From positions 248,001 to 312,000 of the forward strand of contig NZ_JAJNOC010000001.1 in assembly GCF_021044825.1 (NCBI RefSeq): a stretch of DNA of 64,000 nucleotides, written 5' to 3'. Made by a program: the position numbers and the translations under genes. Position 1 is the stretch's first letter. Each line of letters begins with the position of its first letter. Of this stretch, positions 28,101-35,462 are shown piece after piece. Source of the stretch: Massilia phyllostachyos. GTDB lineage: Bacteria > Pseudomonadota > Gammaproteobacteria > Burkholderiales > Burkholderiaceae_D. Below the pieces are notes generated by a model, which had not been told where the DNA came from, ran no database searches, and saw nothing but the letters and a program-made list of their open reading frames with translations.

Positions 28101-28241
28101 GCGGATGCCGACGGCATGGCCTTCTGGCTGCGCGCGATGAATGGCGGCATGGGCCTGGAGCAGGTGGCGGGCCATTTCGTCGAGTCGGCCGAAATGGTGG
28201 GTCACCAGCGCGCCGCCACGGACTGGGACTTCTTCGTTTAG
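22140..28241 (+). CDS. Giant multi-Ig secreted protein, DUF4347 and DUF4214 domains, probable type I secretion substrate
   Basis: A 2033-residue, Ala/Gly/Thr/Ser-rich acidic protein. Order: DUF4347 (about residues 20-187; LHIVSHGAAGSVGLG, ILLYGCDIGAGSTG), a beta-rich region with YGGGANDVIYRV (188-345), a module at about 350-475, eleven Ig-like modules (about 477-1600) of three kinds (six DGATEIGS-type, three TFSFSEDPGA-type, two GERVEVS-type), a Pro linker (APPAPPSPPSPP), a region with two degenerate RTX-like turns (GGGADLLTFG, GGQDADTAAF), and DUF4214 (about 1916-2033). It ends DWDFFV, a small hydrophobic/acidic tail typical of type I secretion substrates. No N-terminal signal peptide. AGGAAA precedes ATG 22140. 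Likely an adhesin or matrix protein; no transporter genes are in the window. Confidence 0.88.
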   Translation: MMSSTTDTAADQLVIAAARKEIVFIEDNVPDITTLIGAMGAGKEVIILDATRDGLRQIADALAGRAGIDALHIVSHGAAGSVGLGTLLLDSAALGTHAEALRTIGASLAAGGDILLYGCDIGAGSTGQAFVDGLAIATGADVAASSDLTGSAALGGDWDLEISSGGIETTAAGDASLSQLYRDTLGITGVTVDFERTDRFQNIGGYGGGANDVIYRVNDSSAYQLKIDGTQRNVALVNGAGFISSDTGGAGETMVTFSFAGGQVFSPTSIGVTSYQYANQQLVFKGYDSANNLVGTKTGTADFGMGHYNTISLAGLENIATLKLVANPASNMGKLFYLAFDNFALTNIQPAGPGVSSVSSSNANGAYRAGDTISVTVNFDRAVDVAGGVPTLQLETGSTDRFAVYRSGSGTSTLTFEYTVQAGDTSFDLDYTSTTALALNGATIKSHADGVDALLTLPTPGGIGSLGANKAIAIDTTAPAAPSLPTLSPGSDGGTVGDNLTNRDKPTITGTAETGATIRLYDGATEIGSVTATGGAWSITPTASLAQGAHGLTARATDAAGNVSAASQTLNLTIDTTPPTLSIASSTPALRSGQSATITFSFSEDPGASFSSGSVTVSGGSLGTVSGSGATRTAIFTPTSNFQGSASITVAAGAYQDIAGNNGGAANTPSIVIDTLAPAAPAVPDLAAASDSGDPDIANANTDNVTNVAMPTFGGAAGSAEAGAMIRVYDGAALIATTTALGNGSWSVDSSVALAEGQHTITAIATDAAGNASAASGALTLTIDLTPPGVPAVPDLAATSDSGASAVDNLTNAATPTFGGAAGSVEGGAIVKLYDTDGSVIASTVANGDGSWSVASTALADGAHAISARAIDVAGNVGAASSALMVTIDRTPPAAQALNAVFSADTGSSSTDLVTRAAAQTIAGTLSAALAAGERVEVSLDNGYSWTTAVADGTAWSLDGVTLAGSNTLQVRVSDAAGNAGTSYTKAYVLDTSAPAAPSTPDLDAASDTGSADHDDITGDTTPIFSGSAEAGATVYLYDGATLIGSGVATGGAWRIESTTLAAGSHDITARAFDLAGNTSAASQALTIQVITDAPTTKATALQFSADSGALANDLVTRVAAQTLFGTLDAALASGERVEVSIGGGAWLAATASVGSRTWGLPATLAAGTHPVAVRVTNAVGNSGEAFTRDYTLDTVAPTVTITSDVPSLKAGQSAAITFTFSEDPGATFSWDGSAGDIVVSGGALSALSGSGLVRTAVFTPAADTNAGTASISVAGASYVDLAGNGGASGSLAFSYDTLAPAAPSAPVLATGSDTGVLATDRITANNRPTFTGSAESGTTVTLVDGAGNAIGSGVAVDGAWAIVPTAALANGAHAVSARATDSAGNVGTASAALVVHIDTVAPALSITSNVAQLKIGDSATVTFTFSEDPGATFTRADITVDGGTLGVLSGSGLTRSAVFTPAAGIDGGVATITVTAGSYTDAAGNAGGAGTTPLLRFDTLAPAAPSIPDLDAASDTGASDSDNLTTDTTPTFSGTAPSGVTVRLYDGATEIGSALATGGTWSITSSVLGMGAHSITAVAVDAAGNRSAASQAIALTIEAPPAPPSPPSPPLVDGMPVQTGPVTLPGGVNGTSVSVPIVTGGRAETDGAAGLADIPLATGNGATQLLAQLPAGYGLSGIGASVGPAAGLEFLIASIKSATPGHAAGDQGHLVANGASYLAGLQYGSLLVQTVKPVSTADATGALVLRGFDPSGSQQTALVIDTAGLANGARLELVDIDFAAVVGKGAVLARGDGAVLTGDGASLHFTVAAGGSSQVFSGGGADLLTFGLPAAPSSANGRTSARLMSGEGSTMLHGGQDADTAAFAGVRADFDVVSHNGYVVVSSKATPQSKALVVNVEQLQFSDGIVAVENGKQLATLAGMYQSVLGRQADLGGFEFWADRHDDGVSWGAIALTMIGSNERLSGNAGFDGDAAHDIALLYQALFKRAADADGMAFWLRAMNGGMGLEQVAGHFVESAEMVGHQRAATDWDFFV

Positions 28242-30295
28242 CCTTCCTGTTCCGGCGCGCGAATGTAGTCGGCCATCCCTTCGCTGGTCCTGCTCGGCGG
28301 CGCGCTGAGCAGGCTGCCGGCGACGGTGGCCAGCAGCCCCGCCGGCACCCCGAACACGCCCGCCGCCAGCGGCTGGATGCCCAGCCAGGACGCATCCAGG
28401 CTGCCGCCCAGCGTCGGACTGGCGCGCAGCATGTACCACAGGCAGACCATCAGCCCCGTCACCATGCCGGCGATCGCCCCGGTATGGTTGGCGCGCTTCC
28501 AGAACACGCCCAGCACCAGCACCGGGAACAGGGTCGACCCGGCCAGCGAGAAGGCCGCCCCGACGAGCGACAGGATGTCGGCCGGCCGCTGCGACGCCGC
28601 ATAGGCCGCGATGAAGGCCACCGCCAGCAGCAGGAGTTTCGAGATCGTCACCCGCTTCTGTGTCGAGGCGCCCGGGTCGACCATCTTGTAGTAGACGTCG
28701 TGCGACAGCGCGTTCGAGATCGCCAGCAGCAGGCCATCCGCGGTGGACAGCGCCGCCGCCAGGCCGCCGGCCGCGACCAGGCCCGAGATCACGTAGGGCA
28801 GGCCGCCGATCTCCGGCGTGGCCAGCACCAGCACGTCGGCGTCGATCGCCAGTTCGGCCAGCTGGACGATGCCATCGCCGTTGATGTCGGCCACCTTGAT
28901 CAGTGGCGAGACCTTGTCGACGTTGGCCCAGTAGGAGATCCAGGTCGGCAGCGCGCTGTAGTCGCTGCCCACCAGCGAGGTGTAGATGTCGTACTTGGCC
29001 AGCACGGCCAGCGCCGGAATCGTCAGGTAGATCAGCAGGATGAAGAACAGGGTCCAGAACACCGACACCCGGGTCTCGTTGACCGAGGGCGTGGTGTAGG
29101 CGCGCATCAGGATGTGGGGCAGGGCGGCGGTGCCGAACATCAGGCAGAACACCACGGCCATGAAGTTGTTGCGGCGCTTGTCGGATTCCGCTTCGGTGGC
29201 GCCGGGGAAGGGCGTGGCGTGCGGCTCGGGCGGGCGTGCCCGCGCGAGATTCGCGTCTCTAGCGTCGCGCCACCGGGCGCGCGCCTCGTCGACCGAACCC
29301 GGATAGGTGTTCAGGTCGCGCTCGGCCTGGCGCACCTCGCCCAGCGAGGCATTGCGGGCGCGGACCTCGGCCAGCGCGCGCTGCGCGTCCAGTTTGCCGG
29401 CCTCCCAGGACGCCGGCAGCGCCGCGATGCGGGCCGCGTATTCGTCGGCGCGGCGCCGGAATTCGGCGCGCACCTGTTCCTCGCGCGGGTCCCTGGCCAG
29501 CTGCGCTTCGCGCGCCGCCAGTTTGGGGAGCAGCGAACCGTAGGCCACCTGCGGCACCGGATTGTCGGCGTGCTTGGCCGACAGCCAGATGGTCGGAATC
29601 AGGAAAGCGACCAGCAGGATGATGTACTGCGCCACCTGGGTCCAGGTGATGCCGCGCATCCCGCCCAGGAAGGAGCACACCAGGATGCTGGCCAGGCCGA
29701 GGAAGATCCCGACCGAGAAGTCGACCCCGGTGAAGCGCGAGCAGATCAGCCCGACAGCGTAGATCTGCGCCACCACATAGGTGAAGGAGACCACGATGGT
29801 GGCGCCGACCGCCAGCGCGCGCACCGGCCCGCCGCGCCCGCCCGCGCCGCCGCCGTAGCGCGCCGCCAGGAAGTCGGGGATGGTGTACTGCGCGAATTTG
29901 CGCAAGTAGGGCGCGATGAGCAGGGCCACCAGCACGTAGCCGCCGGTCCAGCCCATGATGTAGGCCAGGCTGTCGAAGCCGTACAGGTAGAGCCCTCCGG
30001 CCAGGCTGATGAAGCTGGCCGCCGAGATCCAGTCGGCGGCGGTGGCCATGCCGTTGAACAGGGCCGGCACGCGGCGCCCGGCCACGTAGTATTCGGTGAC
30101 GTTGGAGGTGCGCGCGATGACGCCGATGGTGGCGTACAGGGCGATGGTGGCGAACATGAAGATGTAGCCGATCCAGAGGCGCGGCATGCCCTCCTGCTCG
30201 AGCAGGGCCAGGGCCACCAGGAACAGGGCGAAGCAGGCGGTGTACCAGAGGTAGTAGCGCGACAGCTTGCGGAAGTAGGGCGGCTTGGCGTTCAC
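28238..30295 (-). CDS. Sodium:solute symporter, VC_2705-like large subunit
   Basis: A 685-residue SSS-family permease with about 13 hydrophobic segments, beginning YLWYTACFALFLVALALLEQ. Family features include RTSNVTEYYVAGRRVPALFNG, ATAADWISAASFISLAGGLY, and STADGLLLAISNALSHD. A charged insert of about 120 residues (AREAQLARDPREEQVR onwards) is as in the VC_2705 branch, related to acetate permease ActP. Start GTG 30295 overlaps the stop of the DUF4212 gene, its usual small partner. Substrate is probably a short carboxylate, by family. The stop shares 2 bp with the convergent giant-protein gene. Confidence 0.9.
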   Translation of the reverse strand: MNAKPPYFRKLSRYYLWYTACFALFLVALALLEQEGMPRLWIGYIFMFATIALYATIGVIARTSNVTEYYVAGRRVPALFNGMATAADWISAASFISLAGGLYLYGFDSLAYIMGWTGGYVLVALLIAPYLRKFAQYTIPDFLAARYGGGAGGRGGPVRALAVGATIVVSFTYVVAQIYAVGLICSRFTGVDFSVGIFLGLASILVCSFLGGMRGITWTQVAQYIILLVAFLIPTIWLSAKHADNPVPQVAYGSLLPKLAAREAQLARDPREEQVRAEFRRRADEYAARIAALPASWEAGKLDAQRALAEVRARNASLGEVRQAERDLNTYPGSVDEARARWRDARDANLARARPPEPHATPFPGATEAESDKRRNNFMAVVFCLMFGTAALPHILMRAYTTPSVNETRVSVFWTLFFILLIYLTIPALAVLAKYDIYTSLVGSDYSALPTWISYWANVDKVSPLIKVADINGDGIVQLAELAIDADVLVLATPEIGGLPYVISGLVAAGGLAAALSTADGLLLAISNALSHDVYYKMVDPGASTQKRVTISKLLLLAVAFIAAYAASQRPADILSLVGAAFSLAGSTLFPVLVLGVFWKRANHTGAIAGMVTGLMVCLWYMLRASPTLGGSLDASWLGIQPLAAGVFGVPAGLLATVAGSLLSAPPSRTSEGMADYIRAPEQEG

Positions 30296-30588
30296 GCGTT
30301 GTCCTTCGTCTGGTCCAGCGTGGCCAGGTGGCGCCGGTCCAGCACCCGCATGCGCCAGGCGTAGAAGGCGATCACGGCCAGCGACACCAGCGAAGCTCCC
30401 TGCGCCGCCATGTAGAACGAGAGCGGCCAGCCGAAGATGGAGAAGTGCGACAGCTCGCGCGCGAAGAAGATGGTGCCGAAGCAGGTGACCAGCCACAGCA
30501 CCAGCAGCACCGCGGTCATGCGCCGGGTGCGCTCCCAGTGGGCGCTTCTGACTGCCAGCAGGCGCGCGTGATCGGATTCAGTCGGCAT
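30292..30588 (-). CDS. DUF4212 small membrane protein, symporter partner
   Basis: A 98-residue inner-membrane protein with two transmembrane segments (MTAVLLVLWLVTCFGTIFF and FYMAAQGASLVSLAVIAFYAW), matching DUF4212, which is encoded beside VC_2705-type sodium:solute symporters. The motif FFARELSHFSIFGWPLSFYM between the helices is the family signature. It overlaps the histidine kinase gene upstream by 11 bp and the symporter downstream by 4 bp. It is thought to be a small subunit of the transporter. Confidence 0.9.
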   Translation of the reverse strand: MPTESDHARLLAVRSAHWERTRRMTAVLLVLWLVTCFGTIFFARELSHFSIFGWPLSFYMAAQGASLVSLAVIAFYAWRMRVLDRRHLATLDQTKDNA

Positions 30589-32158
30589 CGAGGGGTTCCT
30601 GGACGGGTGGCGGGAAGGTCAGGCGGAACAGGCTGCCCGGGTACTTCTTGGAATGGCTGCGCGGGTTGTTGAAGATGTCGATCTCGGCGCCGTGCTGCTG
30701 GGCGATCTCGCGCACGATGGCCAGCCCCAGGCCGCTGCCGGCTACATTGCTGCCGAGGATGCGGTAGAAGCGCTCGAACACGTGGGCGCGTTCGGCGGGC
30801 GCGATGCCGGGGCCGGTGTCCTCGACTTCGAGCAGCGCGTGTTCGCCGTCGCGCCGCACCCGCACCGTGACGCTGCCGCCCGATGGCGTGTAGCGCAGCG
30901 CGTTGTCGATCAGGTTCGACAGCAGCTCGCGCAGCATCAGGGCGTTGCCGGCGATGTGCAATTCGCCGTCGCCGGGCGCATCGGGCGGCTCGAAACCGAG
31001 GTCGATCCGGTTCGCGAACGAGGCCTGCACCCAGTCCTGCACGGTGGCGCGCGCCAGTTGGGCCAGGCAGATCTCTTCGAACGCCAGGCCGGCGTGCGGC
31101 TGGTTCTCGGCGCGGGCAAGGGCCAGCAGCTGGTTGACCAGGCGCGTGGCCGATTCCGAACTCTTGGCCAGCTGCTCGAGCGAACGGTGGATCTCGCCCG
31201 GGTCGACCTGGCGCAGCGCCAGCTCGGACTGCATGCGCATGCCGGCCAGCGGCGTCTTCATCTGGTGCGCGGCGTCGGCGATGAAGCGCTTCTGCATTTC
31301 CACCGTCTGCGCCAGGCGCTCGAGCATGTCGTTGAAGGAACCGACCAGCGGCGAGATCTCTTCCGGCACCTGGCGCGGGTCGATCGGCGACAGATCGTCC
31401 TGGGGCCGCGCGCGGATCCGCTCCTGCAGCTCGGCCAGCGGCGACAGGCCGCGCGAGAGCGCGAACCAGACCAGGGCCAGGATCACCGGCAGGATGATGA
31501 ACTGGGGCAGGATCACACCCTTGATGATCTCGTTGGCGAGGTTGGCGCGCTTGTCCAGCGTTTCGGCCACCTGCACCAGCGCCAGCTCAGGCGCCGGGTC
31601 GGACGCCGTGCCCGGCTCGCGCAGCGGGTCCAGGTTCACGTAGGAATAGGCGACCCGCACCGGCGTGCCGTGGATGCTGTCGTTGCGGAACACCACCGCG
31701 CCGCCGCGCGCCAGCTCGTCGCCGCTGCCGGGGCGCGGGCGCGGCAGGTCGCGGTCGCCGTCCAGGTGCAGGCCGGCCGGGCCGCTGATCTGGAAGTAGA
31801 CGCTGTCGACGTCGTCGGCGCGCAGCACGTCGCGCGCGCTGCCGGGCAGCTGCACCACCGGGCGGCCGGACTCGGTGCGGATCTGCTGCGACAGCACGGT
31901 GACGCGGTCTTCCAGCGCATCGTCGAAGGGCTGGTTGGCGATCGACTTCGCCACCAGGTAGGTGATCGCGATGCTCATCGGCCACAGCAGCAGCAGCGGC
32001 GCCAGCATCCAGTCGAGGATCTCGCCGAACAGCGAGTGGCGGATGTTCTCGTCCGGCTCGGGGTTGGGCGGGACGTAGAGCGGGGCGGGCGGCGCCGCCG
32101 GCACGGCTCCCGGCGGTTCGGGCGGGCCCGCGTCGAGCCCGGCGTCGCGGTCGTTCAC
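30578..32158 (-). CDS. TctE-like sensor histidine kinase
   Basis: A 526-residue membrane kinase with a proline-rich N-terminus, a first membrane helix (DWMLAPLLLLWPMSIAITYLV), a periplasmic 2CSK-type sensor domain of about 150 residues, a second helix (LPQFIILPVILALVWFAL), HAMP, and a kinase core with FIADAAHQMKTPLAGMRMQ (H box), LIDNALRYTP, VEDTGPGI and GSGLGLAIV. It matches the TctE/QseC group of OmpR-partner kinases. GTG 32158 overlaps the regulator stop; its own stop lies inside the DUF4212 start. The coupling to the symporter genes suggests the sensed ligand is the transported carboxylate. Confidence 0.9.
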   Translation of the reverse strand: MNDRDAGLDAGPPEPPGAVPAAPPAPLYVPPNPEPDENIRHSLFGEILDWMLAPLLLLWPMSIAITYLVAKSIANQPFDDALEDRVTVLSQQIRTESGRPVVQLPGSARDVLRADDVDSVYFQISGPAGLHLDGDRDLPRPRPGSGDELARGGAVVFRNDSIHGTPVRVAYSYVNLDPLREPGTASDPAPELALVQVAETLDKRANLANEIIKGVILPQFIILPVILALVWFALSRGLSPLAELQERIRARPQDDLSPIDPRQVPEEISPLVGSFNDMLERLAQTVEMQKRFIADAAHQMKTPLAGMRMQSELALRQVDPGEIHRSLEQLAKSSESATRLVNQLLALARAENQPHAGLAFEEICLAQLARATVQDWVQASFANRIDLGFEPPDAPGDGELHIAGNALMLRELLSNLIDNALRYTPSGGSVTVRVRRDGEHALLEVEDTGPGIAPAERAHVFERFYRILGSNVAGSGLGLAIVREIAQQHGAEIDIFNNPRSHSKKYPGSLFRLTFPPPVQEPLDAD

Positions 32159-32856
32159 TTGGTGTCGAGCGTGGCGCCGCGCGGGACGTCGGAGTATTTT
32201 TCGAGGCAGTAGCCGAGGCCGCGCACGGTGGCGATGCGCACGCCGCCGACCTCGATCTTCTTGCGCAGGCGGTGCACGTACACTTCGATGGCGTTGTTCG
32301 AGACCTCCTCGCCCCATTCGCACAGGTGGTCGACCAGCTGCTCCTTCGACACCAGGCGGCCGGTGCGCGCCAGCAGCACTTCGAGCAGGCCCAGCTCGCG
32401 CGCCGACAGGTCGAGCATCTGGTCGTTGATGTAGGCGCTGCGGCCGACCTGGTCGTACACCAGCGGTCCGTGTTTCACGACGGTGGGGCCGCCGCCGGCG
32501 CCGCGGCGGGTGAGGGCGCGCACCCGCGCTTCCAGCTCGGACAGGGCGAAGGGCTTGGCCATGTAGTCGTCGGCGCCGAGGTCGAGGCCCTCGACGCGCT
32601 GCTCGACCGAATCGGCGGCGGTGAGGATCAGCACCGGCAGCAGGGACGAGCGGGCGCGCAGGCGGCGCAGCACTTCCAGGCCGGACAGCTTGGGCAGGCC
32701 GAGGTCGAGGATCAGAAGGTCGAACTCCTGGGTGGACAAGGCGGTGTCGGCATCCTGGCCGTTCTTGACGCAATCGATGGCGTAGCCGGACTGGCGCAGG
32801 GACCGCGTTAAGCCATCGGCAAGTACGCTATCATCTTCGGCGAGCAAAATTCGCAT
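32155..32856 (-). CDS. TctD-like OmpR-family response regulator
   Basis: A 233-residue OmpR/PhoB-type regulator: receiver domain (LLAEDDSVLADGL, Asp in LLILDLGLPKLSG, MAKPF) and a winged-helix DNA-binding domain (LDLSARELGLLEVLL, IEVYVHRLRKKI, TVRGLGYCLEK). ATG 32856 with a GAGG site 5 bp upstream is chosen over ATG 32886. It is the first gene of a four-gene overlapping operon with the sensor kinase and the two symporter genes and is expected to control that operon. Confidence 0.93.
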   Translation of the reverse strand: MRILLAEDDSVLADGLTRSLRQSGYAIDCVKNGQDADTALSTQEFDLLILDLGLPKLSGLEVLRRLRARSSLLPVLILTAADSVEQRVEGLDLGADDYMAKPFALSELEARVRALTRRGAGGGPTVVKHGPLVYDQVGRSAYINDQMLDLSARELGLLEVLLARTGRLVSKEQLVDHLCEWGEEVSNNAIEVYVHRLRKKIEVGGVRIATVRGLGYCLEKYSDVPRGATLDTK

Positions 32857-32957
32857 GGGGACCTCGGTAATACATTTAGAGCACAATGGCCCCTATTGTG
32901 TTTGATTTATCGCAACAATGCGAGCCTACCACACCGGCATTTTCTGCTTGCGTAAAA

Positions 32958-33022
32958 TACTGGATTTATATACAGTAGTGGCTTGATTTCGCTAGTCAGA
33001 ACCACTGGATTTTTATACAGTA
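32958..33022 (+). promoter_or_regulatory. Two LexA boxes in a duplicated recA operator
   Basis: TACTGGATTTATATACAGTA (32958-32977) and CACTGGATTTTTATACAGTA (33003-33022) both fit the CTG-N10-CAG LexA (SOS) box. The similarity extends past each box into GTG-(C/T)-CTTGATTTCGC, so about 35 bp are tandemly repeated with a 45-bp period. They lie 60-125 bp upstream of recA. Confidence 0.9.
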
Positions 33023-33083
33023 GTGCTCTTGATTTCGCCTGGTAGCGCCCCTACCTTGCCTACTCCACAGCTGAAAGTACACC

Positions 33084-34166
33084 ATGGACGACAAAAAAAC
33101 CGCATTAAACGCCGCTGAAAAGGGCAAGGCGCTCGCAGCCGCCCTGGCGCAGATTGAAAAGCAGTTCGGCAAGGGTTCGGTCATGCGCATGGACACCAGC
33201 GCACCGGTCGAGGAAGTGCAGACTGTTTCCACCGGCTCGCTGGGCCTGGACATCGCGCTGGGCGTCGGTGGCCTGCCGCGCGGTCGTATCGTCGAGATCT
33301 ACGGTCCGGAATCGTCGGGTAAGACCACCCTGACCCTGCAGACCATCGCCCAGATGCAGAAGCTGGGCGGCACCTGCGCCTTCATCGACGCCGAGCACGC
33401 GCTCGACGTCACCTATGCGCAAAAGCTGGGCATTAACCTGGGCGACCTGCTGATCTCTCAGCCGGACACCGGCGAGCAAGCGCTGGAAATCACCGACGCC
33501 CTGGTGCGTTCGGGTTCGGTCGACCTGGTGGTCATCGACTCGGTGGCGGCGCTGACCCCGCGCGCCGAGATCGAAGGCGACATGGGCGACTCGCTGCCGG
33601 GCCTGCAGGCACGCCTGATGTCCCAGGCGCTGCGCAAGCTCACCGGTTCGATCAACCGCACCAACACCCTGGTCATCTTCATCAACCAGATCCGCATGAA
33701 GATCGGCGTGATGTTCGGCAGCCCGGAAACCACCACCGGCGGTAACGCGCTGAAGTTCTACGCCTCCGTGCGCATGGACATCCGCCGTACCGGCTCGATC
33801 AAGTCGGGCGACGAAGTCATCGGTAACGAAACCAAGGTCAAGGTCGTCAAGAACAAGATTGCGCCGCCGTTCAAGGAAGCCCACTTCGACATCCTGTACG
33901 GAGAAGGCACCTCGCGCGAAGGCGAGATCCTGGACCTGGGCGCCGACAACAAGATCGTCGAGAAGTCGGGTTCCTGGTACTCGTACAATGGCGAGCGTAT
34001 CGGCCAGGGCAAGGACAATGCCCGTCAGTTCCTGAAAGACCGTCCGGCACTGGCACGCGAAATCGAGAACAAGGTCCGCGCCGCCCTGGGCGTGCGCGAA
34101 CTGCCGCCGGTGCTGGCTGCTGTCGAAGACGGCGGCAAGGCAGCACTGAAGGCGGTCGGCGAGTAA
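33084..34166 (+). CDS. recA: Recombinase RecA
   Basis: A 360-residue RecA, the strand-exchange protein and SOS co-protease. Walker A is GPESSGKTT (residues 74-82), Walker B lies in [12 protein letters not shown], loop L1 carries [18 protein letters not shown], and L2 contains [21 protein letters not shown]. The C-terminus is shorter on acidic residues than in E. coli. The gene is under two LexA boxes and is followed 28 bp later by recX. Confidence 0.99.
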   Translation: MDDKKTALNAAEKGKALAAALAQIEKQFGKGSVMRMDTSAPVEEVQTVSTGSLGLDIALGVGGLPRGRIVEIYGPESSGKTTLTLQTIAQMQKLGGTCAFIDAEHALDVTYAQKLGINLGDLLISQPDTGEQALEITDALVRSGSVDLVVIDSVAALTPRAEIEGDMGDSLPGLQARLMSQALRKLTGSINRTNTLVIFINQIRMKIGVMFGSPETTTGGNALKFYASVRMDIRRTGSIKSGDEVIGNETKVKVVKNKIAPPFKEAHFDILYGEGTSREGEILDLGADNKIVEKSGSWYSYNGERIGQGKDNARQFLKDRPALAREIENKVRAALGVRELPPVLAAVEDGGKAALKAVGE

Positions 34167-34194
34167 TTGCCGCGTTGCGGAGCAGTAGAAGCAC

Positions 34195-34653
34195 ATGCCA
34201 GCACCCCAGCTCAGCCTGAAAGGACGCGCGCTTCGTTTCCTCTCGATGCGCGAACACAGCCGGCTCGAGCTGGGCCGCAAGCTCGCGAAGTATGCCGAGG
34301 AGGGCGACGACGTGGAAGCCCTCCTGGATTTCCTGGAAAAGAACAACTGGCTGTCGCAGGAACGTTTTGCCGAATCCCTGGTCCACAGGAAGGCGGGCCG
34401 TTTCGGCAACAGCCGCGTGATGGCCGAGCTGCAAAGTCACGGCCTCGACGGCGAGAAGCTGGCCGAAATCAAGGCCTCGCTCGCCGACACCGAAACGACG
34501 CGCGCCAGGGAAGTCTGGCAGCGCAAGTTCGGCACCGTCGCCGTCGATGCGGCCGAGCGTGCCAAGCAGATGCGTTTTCTCCTGCAGCGTGGGTTCTCCC
34601 AACGCGCTGCCCGGATCGCAATGCAGGGCGCTCCCGACGACGACGAGCTGTAG
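34195..34653 (+). CDS. recX: Regulatory protein RecX
   Basis: A 152-residue RecX that inhibits RecA filament extension. Typical segments are [46 protein letters not shown] and the C-terminal [17 protein letters not shown]. It follows recA at 28 bp without a terminator between, so it is probably transcribed with recA under LexA control. Confidence 0.95.
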   Translation: MPAPQLSLKGRALRFLSMREHSRLELGRKLAKYAEEGDDVEALLDFLEKNNWLSQERFAESLVHRKAGRFGNSRVMAELQSHGLDGEKLAEIKASLADTETTRAREVWQRKFGTVAVDAAERAKQMRFLLQRGFSQRAARIAMQGAPDDDEL

Positions 34654-34916
34654 GGCAGGGTCGTCGTTCGGACCTGCTTCCCCTGACGAGCCGGCCTGGC
34701 CCCAGGCTGACTCCGACGATATGCCAGGCGCAGCCGCAAGCCTGATATATCACCCTCATTCTTTGCGCTCCCACCCGGGCAGCACAGCTCCGGCGCCAGC
34801 GTGGAGCGTCATTCCCGATATGCCTCGGCATATTCCTCAACGGGCGATGGCGCTGCACGCTGGCGCTTGTCTTTTTACACCGTGTGCGCCAGTCGCCCGG
34901 CTCGCACCCCGCTTTT

Positions 34917-34981
34917 GTAGGGTGGGCGGCTTTCCCCGACACGATGACTAGCCCGTCCCTCAGCGCCGCCCACGCGTTCAA
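34917..34981. repeat. GTAGGGTGGGCGG / CCGCCCACGCGTTCAA repeat, long-spaced copy
   Basis: TAGGGTGGGCGG (34918-34929) and GCCGCCCACGCGTTCAA (ending 34981) are the two arms of a palindromic intergenic family also seen at 46361-46396 and 59884-59991. In this copy the arms are separated by about 35 bp of unrelated sequence instead of 2-5 bp. Confidence 0.7.
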
Positions 34982-35094
34982 CCAGCCCCAAGATCATCAC
35001 CGAAGTCGGTCCCAATTCTGTTCGACCATTCCGAAAACTCGTTACCGGACAGAGCAGGTCAGCGGACGTAGATGAGTATCTCTCTATAGATATT

Positions 35095-35172
35095 GGTAAC
35101 ACCTGTACAGGGACATAGGTAACACATGCACAGGGACATAGGTAACACCTGTCTAGGGACATAGATAACAAC
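35095..35172 (+). repeat. 23-bp tandem repeat, three full copies and part of a fourth
   Basis: Units GGTAACACCTGTACAGGGAC-ATA (35095-35117), the second copy (35118-35140, GGTAACACATGCAC...) and third (35141-35163, GGTAACACCTGTCT...) are 23 bp each and differ at 2-4 positions; GATAACAAC (35164-35172) begins a fourth. GTGTTACCTATGTCCC-type sequence is, from memory, common beside transposases in related bacteria, so this could be the scar of an IS end. Confidence 0.85.
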
Positions 35173-35383
35173 TCCACCGCCCCAGCAACAGGCTCAGCCC
35201 CGCGTCCAGCTCATCAATTGGCCCAGCCACTTCCCAGATCCGTCCAGCCACCCGCAACATTGCCCGCTCAGCAATAAACCACCCAAATACCCATGCAACG
35301 CGGCAAAAAGCCCTCTGTTGCAGTGCAACCGACAACATGCTGTGCTAAACTTCCACGGTTTAAGCAGCGCCGCATGAGCGGTT

Positions 35384-35406
35384 GTTACCGTAGAAGCTAC
35401 GGCAAC
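35384..35406 (+). other. Stem-loop of unknown role upstream of the DUF2889 gene
   Basis: GTTACCGTAG - AAG - CTACGGCAAC folds into a 10-bp stem with one A-C mismatch and a 3-nt loop, about 57 bp before the coding start. No T-tract follows, so it is not a standard terminator; it could be a protein-binding palindrome or a leader structure. Confidence 0.5.
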
Positions 35407-35462
35407 GTGCATGAAGCACACTGGCTGCACCACTAAGCGCCGCGCAAGCGGCAATGGTTTTT

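Larger units (their letters stand above)
34654..35462. other. 809-bp gap without a recognisable gene
   Basis: Between recX and the DUF2889 gene no reading frame on either strand resembles a protein I know. The gap holds a copy of the GTAGGGTGGGCGG repeat (34917-34981), a 23-bp tandem repeat (35095-35172) and a hairpin (35384-35406), listed separately. Short minus-strand frames here read through the repeats and look non-coding. It may be a remnant of an inserted element. Confidence 0.6.

Noticed and set aside
28236..28243. Frameshift between the giant protein and the symporter
   Set aside because: The genes are convergent and simply share 2 bp of their stop codons; both C-termini look complete.
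35095..35172. CRISPR array suspected from the repeated 23-bp units
   Set aside because: Units are directly adjacent with no spacers, and no cas genes are nearby.
34875..35454. Short minus-strand frames across the recX-DUF2889 gap, rich in Cys/Leu/Trp
   Set aside because: They read through the 23-bp tandem repeat and hairpin, have odd composition for this genome and no recognisable domain.
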